The notes under the pieces were generated by a model, which saw only the letters and a program-made list of their open reading frames with translations, did not search any database and was not told where the DNA came from. From positions 1 through 45,514 of the forward strand of contig NZ_BAJR01000027.1 in assembly GCF_000613805.1 (NCBI RefSeq): 45,514 nucleotides of DNA, read 5' to 3'. Below are positions 33,721-43,088 of this stretch, one piece after another. Source of the stretch: Phocaeicola paurosaccharolyticus JCM 15092. GTDB taxonomy: Bacteria > Bacteroidota > Bacteroidia > Bacteroidales > Bacteroidaceae. The position numbers were made by a program, and so were the translations under genes. Within the stretch, counting starts at the first letter, position 1. Every line of letters begins with the position of its first letter.

Positions 33721-34011
33721 ATGAGAAAAAGTAACGCGGAGTCAATAGGATTGCTTATACGCCAATTCATGAGGCAGAACGGAATGGAGTCACCCTTGAA
33801 CGAGTATAGGCTTATCCAGTCATGGAACGAAGTTGTTGGTCCTGCCATAGCTCGCTATACTGGTGATATGTATATAAAGAATCAGATACTATATGTACAT
33901 CTCACCTCCTCTGTATTGCGTCAGGAGCTAATGATGGGTAGAGAGCTGTTGGTGAAAAATCTTAATAATAAGGTAGGTGCTCAGGTTATAGTTAATATCA
34001 TTTTCCGATAA
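33721..34011 (+). CDS. DUF721 (DciA-like) protein
   Basis: This 96-residue protein contains the DUF721 core: an N-terminal helix, then LIQSWNEVVGPAIARYTGDM and YVHLTSSVLRQELMMGRELL. DUF721/DciA proteins are predicted bacterial helicase operators for DnaB loading; the short Bacteroidetes versions are less studied. It follows recF by 2 nt, in line with a DNA-replication role. It ends 1 nt from the convergent 5-FCL gene. Confidence 0.85.
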   Translation: MRKSNAESIGLLIRQFMRQNGMESPLNEYRLIQSWNEVVGPAIARYTGDMYIKNQILYVHLTSSVLRQELMMGRELLVKNLNNKVGAQVIVNIIFR

Positions 34012-34569
34012 TTATAGCAGTTTGCCGTTTTCAGTCCATACCTCATCCAGAGGTATGTCGAGTTCATCTACAGGTACTTCGTCAACAACCTGAAAAGAGA
34101 AACATATTCCTATTTTGGGGGCCTTAATCTTTGGTAGCAGTCTGTCGTAGAATCCTTTGCCACGTCCCAATCTATTGTGATTTCTATCGAAAGCCATACC
34201 TGGAATTATTGCGATGTCTATTTTATCAAATTCTGTAAAATCATTTCCGCTTGGCTCTTTTATCCGGAAACTGTTTTGGTCAGTTAACTTCTCTTCATTT
34301 ACATACTTCCTAAGTACAAGTTCATCTCCGCAGATTACAGGAAGAAGTATACATTTCTCCTTGCACCATCTCTTTATGAACTCGGCAGTTTGCACCTCAT
34401 CAGCAATGGAGTAATATAATAAAACTGTTGCTGCCTCTTTGAAGGCAGCAATAGTCTCTATTTTCTTAAGCAGTTCTAATGACCAGATCGAAAGTTGTTC
34501 CTTTTGGTGACACCTTTTCCGATCTTTTATCTGTTGTCTGAGCAATTGCTTTTGATCTTTTTTTTGCAT
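34012..34569 (-). CDS. 5-formyltetrahydrofolate cyclo-ligase
   Basis: This 185-residue protein has an N-terminus (KKDQKQLLRQQIKDRKR) typical of the family, a central region YYSIADEVQT, the substrate region IAIIPGMAFDRNHNRLGRGKGFYDR with the conserved GRGKGFYDR, and a PVDELDIPLDEVWTENG end. It converts 5-formyl-THF to 5,10-methenyl-THF using ATP. Its first 104 nt overlap the end of the S41 protease gene. It is the last gene of the minus-strand operon that begins at the M3 peptidase. Confidence 0.93.
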   Translation of the reverse strand: MQKKDQKQLLRQQIKDRKRCHQKEQLSIWSLELLKKIETIAAFKEAATVLLYYSIADEVQTAEFIKRWCKEKCILLPVICGDELVLRKYVNEEKLTDQNSFRIKEPSGNDFTEFDKIDIAIIPGMAFDRNHNRLGRGKGFYDRLLPKIKAPKIGICFSFQVVDEVPVDELDIPLDEVWTENGKLL

Positions 34570-36208
34570 CTTTTTTGACTTTTGCCGGAGGTTGTGGGAA
34601 TGATTTGCCTTGATCGAGCATCTCTATAGCCTTAAAAATAGTAGGGTCACTTTGATTGAGATATTTCAAATATGGCTCAGTGCCCAGCATATTGTATATT
34701 ATATTGCCATAGATATTTTTTTCGAACAACTTATGTGATTTATGCATAAGTATATTTCTTCTCTTCAATCCTTTCTTATCTGCAAAAGAAGCAAATTTAT
34801 CAAGAAGATTCTGTTTCTTAATATAATTCAGCAGTTCATCTTCATTCTCGTAATTCAAGAGTTTTTGTCTGTTAGCATCAGTATAATAGAATGTAAACTG
34901 TAATATCAGCCCTTTGTTAGCTGCTGTGGTGTAATATGAAGTTGCACCAAGCGTATCCTGAGGAACAAAAATGTCAGGCATAATACCACCGCCACCATAT
35001 ACAGTACGCCCTAAGCTTGTGTGATATACAAGAGATTTATTAAGTTTTATACTATCTTGTGAGAAGAACTCTCCATGTTGATATCTTGTAATAAGATCCA
35101 TTTCATAGCTTGTATCATTACCTTTTACATAAGGTTTTTGTATACATCTGCCAGAAGGAGTGTAGTAACGAGCTATTGTGAGGTGTATTGAAGATCCATC
35201 ACTAAAGTCTATAGGCTGTTGTACAAGTCCCTTTCCAAAAGATCTTCTTCCTATGATAAGTCCTCTGTCGTTATCCTGAATAGCGCCGGCAAAGATTTCA
35301 CTAGCAGAAGCTGATCCTTCATCAACAAGCACTACTATTGGCATACTCTGACTACTACCTGTACCATTAGACGAGAAGTTTTCGCGAGGTTGTTTTCTTC
35401 CTTCTGTATATACTATAAGTCTGTTCTTAGGAAGGAACTCATTTACCATCTGTATAGCTGCAGCCATATATCCTCCTGTATTTCCTCTTAGGTCGAGTAC
35501 AAGACCTTTACAGCCTTGCTGGTTAAGCTTAGCAAGAGCAATAAGAAGTTCAGGGTATGTAGTCTCTCCAAACTTGTCGACTTTAATATATCCGAAGTTT
35601 TCATTAAGCATATACGAAGCGTTTATGCTCTTTACAGGAATATCGCCACGAGTGATTGAGAAAGATAGTAACTCATTCCCGTAAGGTCTCAAGACTCCTA
35701 TCTTAACTTCACTTCCTTTAGGACCTTTCAGTCTGCTCATCGCTTCCTGATTGGTAACAATCTTTCCAACAAAAGGCTTTCCCTCAACAGAAATAATTCT
35801 GTCGCCAGCCATCAATCCAACCTTCTCAGAAGGTCCTCCTGGTATGACACTATTAATATGTATGGTATCTTCTTGTATTGTAAACTGTATACCTATTCCA
35901 CTGAAACTACCTTTAAGTTCTGCATTTGCAGCTTCCACATCCTTTGCAGCTATGTATGAAGAGTGGGGGTCAAGCTCAGCAAGAATTTGTGGCATGGCAT
36001 CTTCCACTAGATTAGCAATATTCACAGTATCTACATATTGGTCATCAATGATTCTCAGAAGAGCATTGAGCTTATTAGATGATGTGTTAATAATTCCCAG
36101 TCTGTTGCCTGAAAAATGGTTTGCATAAAAAGTTCCAATCAAAATACCAATCACAATGCTTATTGCTGTAATGATAGGAATGAAACGCGATCTATGATTA
36201 TTACTCAT
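34466..36208 (-). CDS. S41 family C-terminal processing protease
   Basis: This 580-residue protein has an N-terminal signal anchor (about 11-30), a PDZ domain (GIGIQFTIQEDTIHINSV, then GLMAGDRIISVEGK) and a tail-specific protease domain. The Ser/Lys dyad is visible in VLVDEGSASASEIFAG (near 310) and GRRSFGKGLVQQ (near 335). These proteases cut C-termini of periplasmic proteins. The last 35 residues are Lys/Ser-rich and are encoded in the overlap with the 5-FCL gene. The gene starts 14 nt after the dCMP deaminase gene. Confidence 0.93.
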   Translation of the reverse strand: MSNNHRSRFIPIITAISIVIGILIGTFYANHFSGNRLGIINTSSNKLNALLRIIDDQYVDTVNIANLVEDAMPQILAELDPHSSYIAAKDVEAANAELKGSFSGIGIQFTIQEDTIHINSVIPGGPSEKVGLMAGDRIISVEGKPFVGKIVTNQEAMSRLKGPKGSEVKIGVLRPYGNELLSFSITRGDIPVKSINASYMLNENFGYIKVDKFGETTYPELLIALAKLNQQGCKGLVLDLRGNTGGYMAAAIQMVNEFLPKNRLIVYTEGRKQPRENFSSNGTGSSQSMPIVVLVDEGSASASEIFAGAIQDNDRGLIIGRRSFGKGLVQQPIDFSDGSSIHLTIARYYTPSGRCIQKPYVKGNDTSYEMDLITRYQHGEFFSQDSIKLNKSLVYHTSLGRTVYGGGGIMPDIFVPQDTLGATSYYTTAANKGLILQFTFYYTDANRQKLLNYENEDELLNYIKKQNLLDKFASFADKKGLKRRNILMHKSHKLFEKNIYGNIIYNMLGTEPYLKYLNQSDPTIFKAIEMLDQGKSFPQPPAKVKKDAKKRSKAIAQTTDKRSEKVSPKGTTFDLVIRTA

Positions 36209-36222
36209 TTCTTTATATAATA

Positions 36223-36657
36223 TTATTCATTCAAATTAATATATACCACCTCAATATTGGCTTTTCTCAAGAGATTTAGTCCATCTTCCAGTCTATATTT
36301 TTCTGAGTAGACTACACGCTTGATGCCCGCCTGTATAATCAGCTTTGCACATTCTATACAAGGTGAAGCGGTAACATACATAGTTGCCCCGTTGCTACTG
36401 TTGTTGGAACGGGCAATCTTTGTTATAGCATTAGCCTCTGCATGTAACACATATGGCTTTGTCAAGCCGTCACTGTCTTCACAAATATTCTCAAATCCAA
36501 CCGGAGTGCCATTGTAACCATCCGAGATTATCATTTTATCCTTTACAATCAATGCTCCGACATGTCTACGCAGACAATATGAATTTTCAGCCCATATAGC
36601 AGCCATACGTATATATCGCTTGTCTAGATTATATTGTTTATCTTCCTGTATACTCAT
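36223..36657 (-). CDS. dCMP deaminase family protein
   Basis: This 144-residue zinc-dependent cytidine/deoxycytidylate deaminase has the zinc motifs HAEAN (His and catalytic Glu) and SPCIECAK (two Cys). An extra region, SYCLRRHVGALIVKD and NGTPVGFENICED, is typical of ComEB/dCMP deaminases. It converts dCMP to dUMP for thymidylate synthesis. Its start codon overlaps the stop of the lipoprotein gene by one base. Confidence 0.92.
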   Translation of the reverse strand: MSIQEDKQYNLDKRYIRMAAIWAENSYCLRRHVGALIVKDKMIISDGYNGTPVGFENICEDSDGLTKPYVLHAEANAITKIARSNNSSNGATMYVTASPCIECAKLIIQAGIKRVVYSEKYRLEDGLNLLRKANIEVVYINLNE

Positions 36658-37139
36658 TATTCGTGTTTAAACTGTATAAAAGTATTTTTACCTTCTGGAG
36701 CCAACTGTAAGAATCCATTCGCTCCTCCCGTTCCTCTATAATATTTTGCGTTTTTCAAAGTCTCAAAAAAGAGCTTTGCCATTGTAGAACCGGTTGGTTG
36801 ACTTTGATAGCCTATAGTAATATATCTATTCTTTCCGTCAGCACTCCATGTACCCGATAAAGTACTGCTGTTTGCTATGGCTGTAAATGAACCATCTTGT
36901 TTGAAAAGTATTGTAAACTTCTGTAACTCTTGAATTTTTGCTGCATCAGTAGGATTAATACTAGGGTTATATGTTGTTCCCGTATTTTTGGGCGTTTGGC
37001 CTTCCCAGTCAGTTGTCTCATAAAAATTCAACAGAGTCCACGTTCCACTACAGAATATAGCGTTTACATCATCCTCATTGTTACATGCCGTAATAAAAGG
37101 GAGCATACATATAAGAGCTAAGAGATACTTAAGTTTCAT
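36657..37139 (-). CDS. Lipocalin-like lipoprotein (DUF4847-type)
   Basis: This 160-residue protein has a lipoprotein signal peptide ending FITAC (Cys19), so it is lipidated and envelope-located. The rest is beta-rich, with GTWTLLNFYETTDW, FTILFKQDGSFTAIANSS, LSGTWSADGKNRYITI and GTFIQFKHE-like strands, as in lipocalin-like domains of Bacteroidetes. It lies 11 nt after the M3 peptidase gene. The family label is by recognition of context and pattern; the function is unknown. Confidence 0.7.
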   Translation of the reverse strand: MKLKYLLALICMLPFITACNNEDDVNAIFCSGTWTLLNFYETTDWEGQTPKNTGTTYNPSINPTDAAKIQELQKFTILFKQDGSFTAIANSSTLSGTWSADGKNRYITIGYQSQPTGSTMAKLFFETLKNAKYYRGTGGANGFLQLAPEGKNTFIQFKHE

Positions 37140-37150
37140 ATTACAAAAGG

Positions 37151-39192
37151 TTAATTAATAATATTGTTGCGCCTTAATAGAGCATCAATAGTAGGTTCGC
37201 TACCTTTGAATGATTTATATAGCTCAATAGGATTTTTCGTTCCTCCTTTAGATAGGATGTTTTCTCTGAAAGATGCTGCAACTGATTTATTGAATATTCC
37301 ATTATTCTTGAAAACAGAGAATGCATCAGCCTCAAGTACCTCAGCCCATTTATAACTGTAATATCCTGCAGAATAGCCTCCACTCATAATGTGTGAAAAC
37401 TGTGCAGACATGCAGCATCCATCAACCGATGGCAGAAGCTTTGTCTTCTCGAATACCTCTTTCTCGTATACCATCACATCTCCTTCGAATTTACTTCTCC
37501 TCCCGTACCATGCCATATCAAGATACCCAAGACTCAGCTGGCGTATACAAAGATATCCAGCATTGAAATTTGAAGCATCTATCAAATTCTGAATAATTTC
37601 AGAAGGTATTTGTTCACCTGTTTTGTAATGATTAGCAAATGTATTCAAAAAATCCTTCTCATTAGCGTAATTTTCCATTATTTGAGAAGGCAACTCAACA
37701 AAATCCCAATAAACATTTGTTCCACTCAAACTTTGGTAAGTTGAATCAGCAAAAATTCCATGAAGGGCGTGCCCGAACTCATGAAGGAATGTATTTACTT
37801 CTGAGTGGCTTAGTAAAGCAGGACTATCTCCAATTCGTTTTGTAAAGTTCATGGTGATAGTAACGTGAGGACGACTGTCTCCGCTTTTATCTTTCCATTG
37901 TTCTTTATAGTTAGTCATCCATGCTCCCGAACGTTTCCCATCTCTAGGGTGGAAGTCAGTATAGAGCACAGATAATAATTTTCCATCATTGTCGAATACT
38001 TCGTATGCTTTCACATCCTCATTATATACCTGTATATAATTATTCTCTCTGAACTGAATGCCATAAAGTGTGCTGGCAAGACCGAATACGCCATCTATCA
38101 CCTTACTGAGCTCAAAATATGGGCGAAGAACCTCTTCATTTATGTCAAATCTGTTCTTCTTCAGTTTCTCTGAGTAAAATGACCAATCCCACGGCATAAG
38201 TACGAAGTCGTCACCTTCCAACGATTTAGCCAAATCTTCGACCTCTTTGACCTCTTTCTTAGCAACAGGCATATAAGCGTCATAAAGTTCATCAAGTAGT
38301 TTGTAAACATCTTCACAACTCTTAGCCATTCTATTTTTTAGAACATAATCGGCGAAGCTTTCGTATCCTAAAACTTTTGCTATCTCAAAGCGAGTGTTTA
38401 CAATATCCTTTACAATAGTAAGGTTATTGTATTCATTACCATGAGTACAAATAGTATTGTAACTCTTATATATTGTCTCTCTTAATTCCCGTTTATTGCA
38501 ATATTTCAAAAAAGGAACCATGCTAGGAGCATGAAGTGTGAAAATCCAACTATCAGTTTTGCCTTTTTTTTCTGCTAGCTCTTTTGCAGCTCTAATACTG
38601 TATTCAGGAAGTCCCTGAAGGTCATCATCATTGTCAATAACCAATTGGAAGTTGTTTGTCTCCTTTAAAATATTCTGTGAGAACTTAAGAGTCAGTGTGG
38701 TAAGCTTAGATGTCAGACTACGGTATATATCCTTTTCAGAATTACTTAGGTTAGCTCCGTGGCGTACAAAACTATCATAAGTCTTATTGAGTAGCATTGT
38801 CTGCTCGTAGTTCAAATTGCTACTTGCGTCAGAGTTGTATACCTCTTTTATTCTTGCATAAAGCTTTTCATTTAGAAGAATATTGTTACTGTGTTCAGAA
38901 ACCATTGGCATTAATCTCTCTGCCAATTCCTGTAATTTATCATTAGTTTCTGCACTAAGAAGATTTGAAAAAACAGTAATTACTCTGTCAAGAAGTTCAC
39001 CTGAACGCTCTAATGCTACTATGGTATTATCAAAAGAGGGTTTCTCTATATTATCGGTAATTTGCAGTATTGCTTCGTTCTGCTTTCTTATTCCCTCAAG
39101 TATAGCGGCTCATAATCCTCAGTCTCTATTAATTTAAATGGAGTAGTATTATGTATTGTATTATATTCAGCTATAAAAGGATTATCTCGCAT
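37151..39192 (-). CDS. M3 family metallopeptidase (Dcp/oligopeptidase-like), frameshifted near the 5' end
   Basis: The C-terminal 591 residues read in one frame and contain the zinc site FLHEFGHALHG plus the downstream Glu in DFVELPSQIMENY. The family's N-terminus lies upstream in another frame, starting at ATG 39192 (MRDNPFIAEYNTIHNTTPFK). A single missing base near 39106 (GAGCCG-CTATAC where GAGCCGGCTATAC is expected) separates the two. Restored, the protein is about 680 residues, normal for the family. These enzymes degrade oligopeptides. It is the first gene of the operon with the lipoprotein, dCMP deaminase, S41 and 5-FCL genes. The frameshift is probably a sequence error. Confidence 0.9.
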
Positions 39193-39288
39193 GTTTCTAT
39201 ATTGCTTTTAAATACAAAAATGAGAAAAAAAAGTATTTTTCTTATTATCTCATTTACATATTTAACAAATAATATATAAGATTGTTAA

Positions 39289-39966
39289 TCAAAAAAGATC
39301 GATGGTAAGTTTGCTGAGTTCAGGAATATAAATCTCTTTTCTGCTAAGTTCAACCAACCCTTCACTTTGCATCTCGTTTAATACGCGTGATACATTTATT
39401 CTTGTATCATTGATTAGATGTGCAAAATCATTCATTTTTATATTTAGAAGTTTCTCGCCGTCAGCTCTATTGCATCTTATAAGAATGAAATTGACAATTT
39501 TTTCTCTTGTATTTCCGATATGAGTATTCCATAATCTGTCGAAAGTAATCTGAGAGCGGTTACTTAATATGTTGAGATAATTTATTCTGAATATATCATA
39601 GTTGTTAAGTTCGAAAAGAATAGCAGTTTTACTGATGCTTACCATCTCTACATTTCCTGCAGTCGTATACGTTGCCTGATAACATGGCTTCATACCAAAT
39701 AGTGAGTATGGCTCTATAACTGTTGGACCATTAAGGGTTTCACTTAATGAGTATACATTATCATAGTCAACAGTAAGAGATTTTATTTTTCCATTTAAAA
39801 GAAACATCAGTTTGTTACACACATCACCTTGGTTTGCTATCAACTTATTATCATAATATTTAGTAAAATGAAATTTAGTCTTACCAATAATTTCAGTAAA
39901 GTCGTTTTTGCTTAATCCTTGAAATAAAGGCAGCTGCAAGAGTGTGTCATACATTGTTATTCTCAT
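39289..39966 (-). CDS. Crp/Fnr-family transcriptional regulator
   Basis: This protein of about 225 residues has an N-terminal cyclic-nucleotide-binding-like beta roll (PLFQGLSKNDFTEIIGKTKF, FLLNGKIKSL) and a C-terminal winged helix (MNDFAHLINDTRINVSRVLN). No FNR cysteine cluster is seen, and the cNMP phosphate-binding Arg is not obvious, so the effector is unknown. I start it at ATG 39966 (MRITMYDTLL), because a TAnnTTTG box overlaps the farther GTG at 39996; 39954 is another option. It is monocistronic and divergent from marC. Confidence 0.88.
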   Translation of the reverse strand: MRITMYDTLLQLPLFQGLSKNDFTEIIGKTKFHFTKYYDNKLIANQGDVCNKLMFLLNGKIKSLTVDYDNVYSLSETLNGPTVIEPYSLFGMKPCYQATYTTAGNVEMVSISKTAILFELNNYDIFRINYLNILSNRSQITFDRLWNTHIGNTREKIVNFILIRCNRADGEKLLNIKMNDFAHLINDTRINVSRVLNEMQSEGLVELSRKEIYIPELSKLTIDLF

Positions 39967-39995
39967 ATCTTTTATTCCTGTTTTTAAAGATAACA

Positions 39996-40003
39996 CAAAA
40001 ATA
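39996..40003 (-). promoter_or_regulatory. Promoter -7 element for the Crp/Fnr gene
   Basis: The minus strand reads TATTTTTG (TAnnTTTG), 30 nt before the chosen start codon. The -33 region is not clear. Confidence 0.5.
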
Positions 40004-40090
40004 ATCAGTTTAGTTAAATTATATCTTAAAAGTTTATGACACTTTTAGATTTTTATTATTTATTTTATAATTACAAAGTTTGATTATCTG

Positions 40091-40122
40091 TTTGTGCGGT
40101 GAATAAATTATGAATATATTTG
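40091..40122 (+). promoter_or_regulatory. Promoter of marC
   Basis: TTTG (40091) and TATATTTG (40115-40122) are spaced by 20 nt, a full Bacteroidetes promoter. It rules out a start codon upstream of about 40130 for marC. Confidence 0.75.
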
Positions 40123-40143
40123 CATAAAATTTTTATATACAAG

Positions 40144-40743
40144 ATGGGATCATTTAATATTCAAGAGTTTGTCAGTGCATTTATTGTATTATTTGCAGTG
40201 ATAGATATAATAGGTTCAATTCCTATTATACTAAACTTAAAGCAGAATGGTAGGAACGTGAATGCAACTAAAGCTACTATTTTATCTTTTGCTTTATTAC
40301 TAGGCTTTTTCTATGCCGGAGATATGATGTTGAAACTTTTTCAAGTAGATATTGCTTCATTTGCTATAGCAGGTGCTTTTGTAATTTTCCTGATGTCTCT
40401 TGAGATGATTTTGGATGTAGAGATTTTTAAGAATTCCGGACCTATAAAGGAGGCAACGCTTGTTCCGTTGGTATTTCCTCTTTTAGCTGGAGCAGGAGCT
40501 TTTACCACACTTCTATCTCTACGAGCAGAGTATGCTCCTATAAATATCATCTTAGCTCTTGTTTTTAATATGGTATGGGTTTATATAGTTCTCAAACTTA
40601 CTACCAAGATTGAACACTTTTTAGGGAAAGGTGGCATTTATGTATTGAGAAAGTTCTTTGGTATAATATTGTTAGCTATTTCTGCCCGTCTTTTTACAGC
40701 AAATGTAACGCAGTTAATAGAACAGTTCCAGAAAAATCTATAA
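40144..40743 (+). CDS. MarC family integral membrane protein
   Basis: This protein of about 199 residues starts at MGSFNIQEFV (ATG 40144; an upstream TTG would overlap the promoter). It has six hydrophobic segments and the family motifs FAVIDIIGSIPIIL near the N-terminus and LVFPLLAGAGAFTTLLSL in the middle. MarC/UPF0056 proteins are inner-membrane proteins of uncertain function, formerly linked to multiple antibiotic resistance. It is a single gene ended by a strong bidirectional terminator shared with apbE. Confidence 0.92.
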   Translation: MGSFNIQEFVSAFIVLFAVIDIIGSIPIILNLKQNGRNVNATKATILSFALLLGFFYAGDMMLKLFQVDIASFAIAGAFVIFLMSLEMILDVEIFKNSGPIKEATLVPLVFPLLAGAGAFTTLLSLRAEYAPINIILALVFNMVWVYIVLKLTTKIEHFLGKGGIYVLRKFFGIILLAISARLFTANVTQLIEQFQKNL

Positions 40744-40760
40744 ATAAATATATGGTTTTA

Positions 40761-40795
40761 AAAAAGTGGAATACTTCTATAGTATTCCACTTTTT
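40761..40795. terminator. Bidirectional terminator between marC and apbE
   Basis: AAAAAGTGGAATAC (40761-40774) pairs perfectly with GTATTCCACTTTTT (40782-40795) around a 7-nt loop, with T-runs on both strands. It serves convergent marC (+) and apbE (-). Confidence 0.9.
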
Positions 40796-41809
40796 TTATT
40801 CGTTTACTATGTATCGTTTCATTCCGTCAGTCATCACAATTTCGTACCCTCCTTTATGGTTATCACAAATGAAGTATGCATCAAGTTCAGGGTGTGCATC
40901 GCATAGCTTTATTGCCTTCTCTTTTCCAATTACCATAAATGCTGTTGCGTAAGCATCTGCAGTAGCACAGTCTTTGGCTATCACAGTAGCGGATAATATT
41001 GAGTGCTGAACAGGATATCCATTTCTTGGGTCTATGGTATGGGCATATTTCTTTCCTCCTTTGTAATAGAAGTTTCTGTAGTTGCCCGAGGTTGCCATTC
41101 CTATATCACTAATTTCAAGTATGGTTTGTAACTCCTGATTTACTGAAAGTGAGTCATCTATAGGTTTGTTGATACCAATTCTCCAACTTTTCATCTTTGG
41201 ATTCTTACCTTTTACTACTACCTCGCCGCCTATGTCAATCATATAGTTTTTTACACCTTTTCTCTCCAAGGCCATTGCTACTGCGTCTACTCCATAACCT
41301 TTTGCTATAGAGCTGAAGTCAAGCATTGCACGGCTATCTTTTTTTATCACCTTAGCATTTTTGATTACCACCTTGTCATTTCCTACAAACTTAAGTATAG
41401 AATCAATACTTGCTGAGTCAACACCTTTAGAGCTCTTAAAACCAAACCCCCAAATATTAACCAAAGGAGCTACAGTGATATCGTAAGCACCGTCAGTCTC
41501 TTTTGATACCTTTTGAGCCAGGTTGAAGACCTTAATAAATTCCTCATTAACTTTTATATCCTCGTTAAGGTTTACTTTAGATATTATAGAACTTTTATTG
41601 AACATTGAAAAGTTCGAATCTACATTTTTTAGTGCATCTTCTATATCATTTTTCAGATTATCATCAGACTGGTATGTCACTTTATAGACAGTACCGAAAG
41701 CCAATCCTTGGTCAGTTTGATATGGAGCTTGATTCTTAATAATCAATATTGTTCCAATAATAAGAAAAGCTAGAAATGGCAATTGCCAAATAAGTTTCTT
41801 TTTATTCAT
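40796..41809 (-). CDS. apbE: FAD:protein FMN transferase
   Basis: This 337-residue protein has an N-terminal hydrophobic anchor (about 8-25) and the ApbE fold: MFNKSSIISKVN, DITVAPLVNIWGFG, LDFSSIAKGYGVDAV, MIDIGGEVVVKG, the conserved IATSGNYR-like MATSGNYRNFY, and KYAHTIDPRNGYPV. It transfers FMN to Thr residues of exported flavoproteins such as Rnf/Nqr subunits. It lies 12 nt downstream of the mntP-like gene at the end of the operon. Confidence 0.95.
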   Translation of the reverse strand: MNKKKLIWQLPFLAFLIIGTILIIKNQAPYQTDQGLAFGTVYKVTYQSDDNLKNDIEDALKNVDSNFSMFNKSSIISKVNLNEDIKVNEEFIKVFNLAQKVSKETDGAYDITVAPLVNIWGFGFKSSKGVDSASIDSILKFVGNDKVVIKNAKVIKKDSRAMLDFSSIAKGYGVDAVAMALERKGVKNYMIDIGGEVVVKGKNPKMKSWRIGINKPIDDSLSVNQELQTILEISDIGMATSGNYRNFYYKGGKKYAHTIDPRNGYPVQHSILSATVIAKDCATADAYATAFMVIGKEKAIKLCDAHPELDAYFICDNHKGGYEIVMTDGMKRYIVNE

Positions 41810-41821
41810 TTCTCTCAGTTG

Positions 41822-42391
41822 TTAGTTTAGATGTTGAATAAGAATTTTAATACCTATAGCTAATAGTACTATTCCACCAAGTAGCTCAGCTCTAAGATTT
41901 ATTTTAGACCCAAAAAATACTCCTAAGATATTACCTACAATGGACAGTGCAAAAGAAACAAATCCTATAACTGCAATAGGGTAGAGTATGTCGGATATCA
42001 TGTTCATACCGAGACATGAAAATGATATACCTATTGCCAAAGCATCTATGCTTGTAGCTATTGCCAATGTTATTATAACCTTAATGCTGTTGGGATTGAA
42101 TGAATTACATTCTTCTTCTTTACTGAAGGCATCTTTTAACATTTTGCCACCTACTAAGGCAAGCAGGAAGAAGGCAATCCAATGATCGAAAGATTCTATC
42201 TGTCTGTTAAAGTAATTTGTTGATAACCATCCTATAAGTGGCATAATAGCTTGGAATAGTCCAAAGAAAAATGCCATTCTAAGTATTGATCGCCAAACTA
42301 TCTTTTTTTGTATTATTCCACTAGTTATTGATACTGTAGTACAGTCCATTGCAAGTCCTATAGCAAGCAGCCAAATGTCAAAATTGTTCAT
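41822..42391 (-). CDS. mntP: Putative manganese efflux pump MntP
   Basis: This 189-residue protein has six predicted membrane helices in two related halves, each with the family's Asp-containing motif (LAIGLAMDCTTVSITSGI and LAIATSIDALAIGISFSC). MntP exports Mn2+. Its ATG overlaps the stop of the DUF6048 gene (ATGA), and it precedes apbE. I see no yybP-ykoY-type manganese riboswitch upstream. Confidence 0.9.
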   Translation of the reverse strand: MNNFDIWLLAIGLAMDCTTVSITSGIIQKKIVWRSILRMAFFFGLFQAIMPLIGWLSTNYFNRQIESFDHWIAFFLLALVGGKMLKDAFSKEEECNSFNPNSIKVIITLAIATSIDALAIGISFSCLGMNMISDILYPIAVIGFVSFALSIVGNILGVFFGSKINLRAELLGGIVLLAIGIKILIQHLN

Positions 42392-43088
42392 TTTTTAAAC
42401 GGAAGATTATATATTAAGTTATAGGTGAACCCGAATTTAGATGAGTTGCTCATTCCATATCCAGGAATGTATAATGGTTCACTGTTTTCTGTCTTCTTAT
42501 TGCTTATTATTGCTCTGTATCTAGCAGACCAGCCCATATGGAAGTTCTTAAAAATCTTAGCTTTTACGCCTACTACAAATTCTGACCATGTAGAACTTCC
42601 ACTTACACCGCTGTAAGAGTACGGAATTGTGATATTTCCCCATACAGGATCTCCCATCTCTGGTGCAGATATATTGTATGAAAAAGAGGAGTGCAGATTC
42701 TTATGCCGCCATATAGGAATCCTGGAAGGTATGGCTTCTTATAGAAAAAATTATAATCGGCTCCCACCTTGATAAATGGAGCCTTTGTATCGTATGCTAC
42801 AGAATTGCTTTCATTGATTGTATTAATCTTACCGTATCCAATTTCAATAACCGGCATATAACGGTTCTTGATATTTGCAGTGATGCTTGCAGATACTGAA
42901 GTATAGTCGCTTCCGAATACTTTCTGTGCAAGACCGCCTACATCAACACCAATTTCGATGCTTTTAAAAAGAGGCTCTTCCTCCTTAGGAGTATCTACCA
43001 GTTTCTTAACATCCTGTGCCATTAACTTTATAGATGGCAATATGCTAATTAGTAGGAAAATAAATATTAAAATTAATTTTTTCTTCAT
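42388..43088 (-). CDS. DUF6048-type outer-membrane beta-barrel protein (frameshifted)
   Basis: The N-terminal 161-codon frame has a signal peptide (about 1-25, ending LMAQ) and barrel-like strands (SIEIGVDVGGLAQKVFG, YLPGFLYGGIRI). It then runs out of homology. The next frame continues with SSFSYNISAPEMGDPVWGN, STWSEFVVGVKAKIFKN and FGFTYNLIYNLPFKK and ends at 42388, overlapping mntP by 4 nt. One missing base near 42695 explains the break. The complete protein would be about 233 residues. It is encoded next to a DUF6452 lipoprotein, the usual pairing in Bacteroidales. The function is unknown. Confidence 0.78.

Noticed and set aside
42603..43088. Two separate small genes in the DUF6048 region
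   Set aside because: The second frame continues the barrel pattern of the first and ends at the mntP overlap; a single-base frameshift in one gene is simpler.
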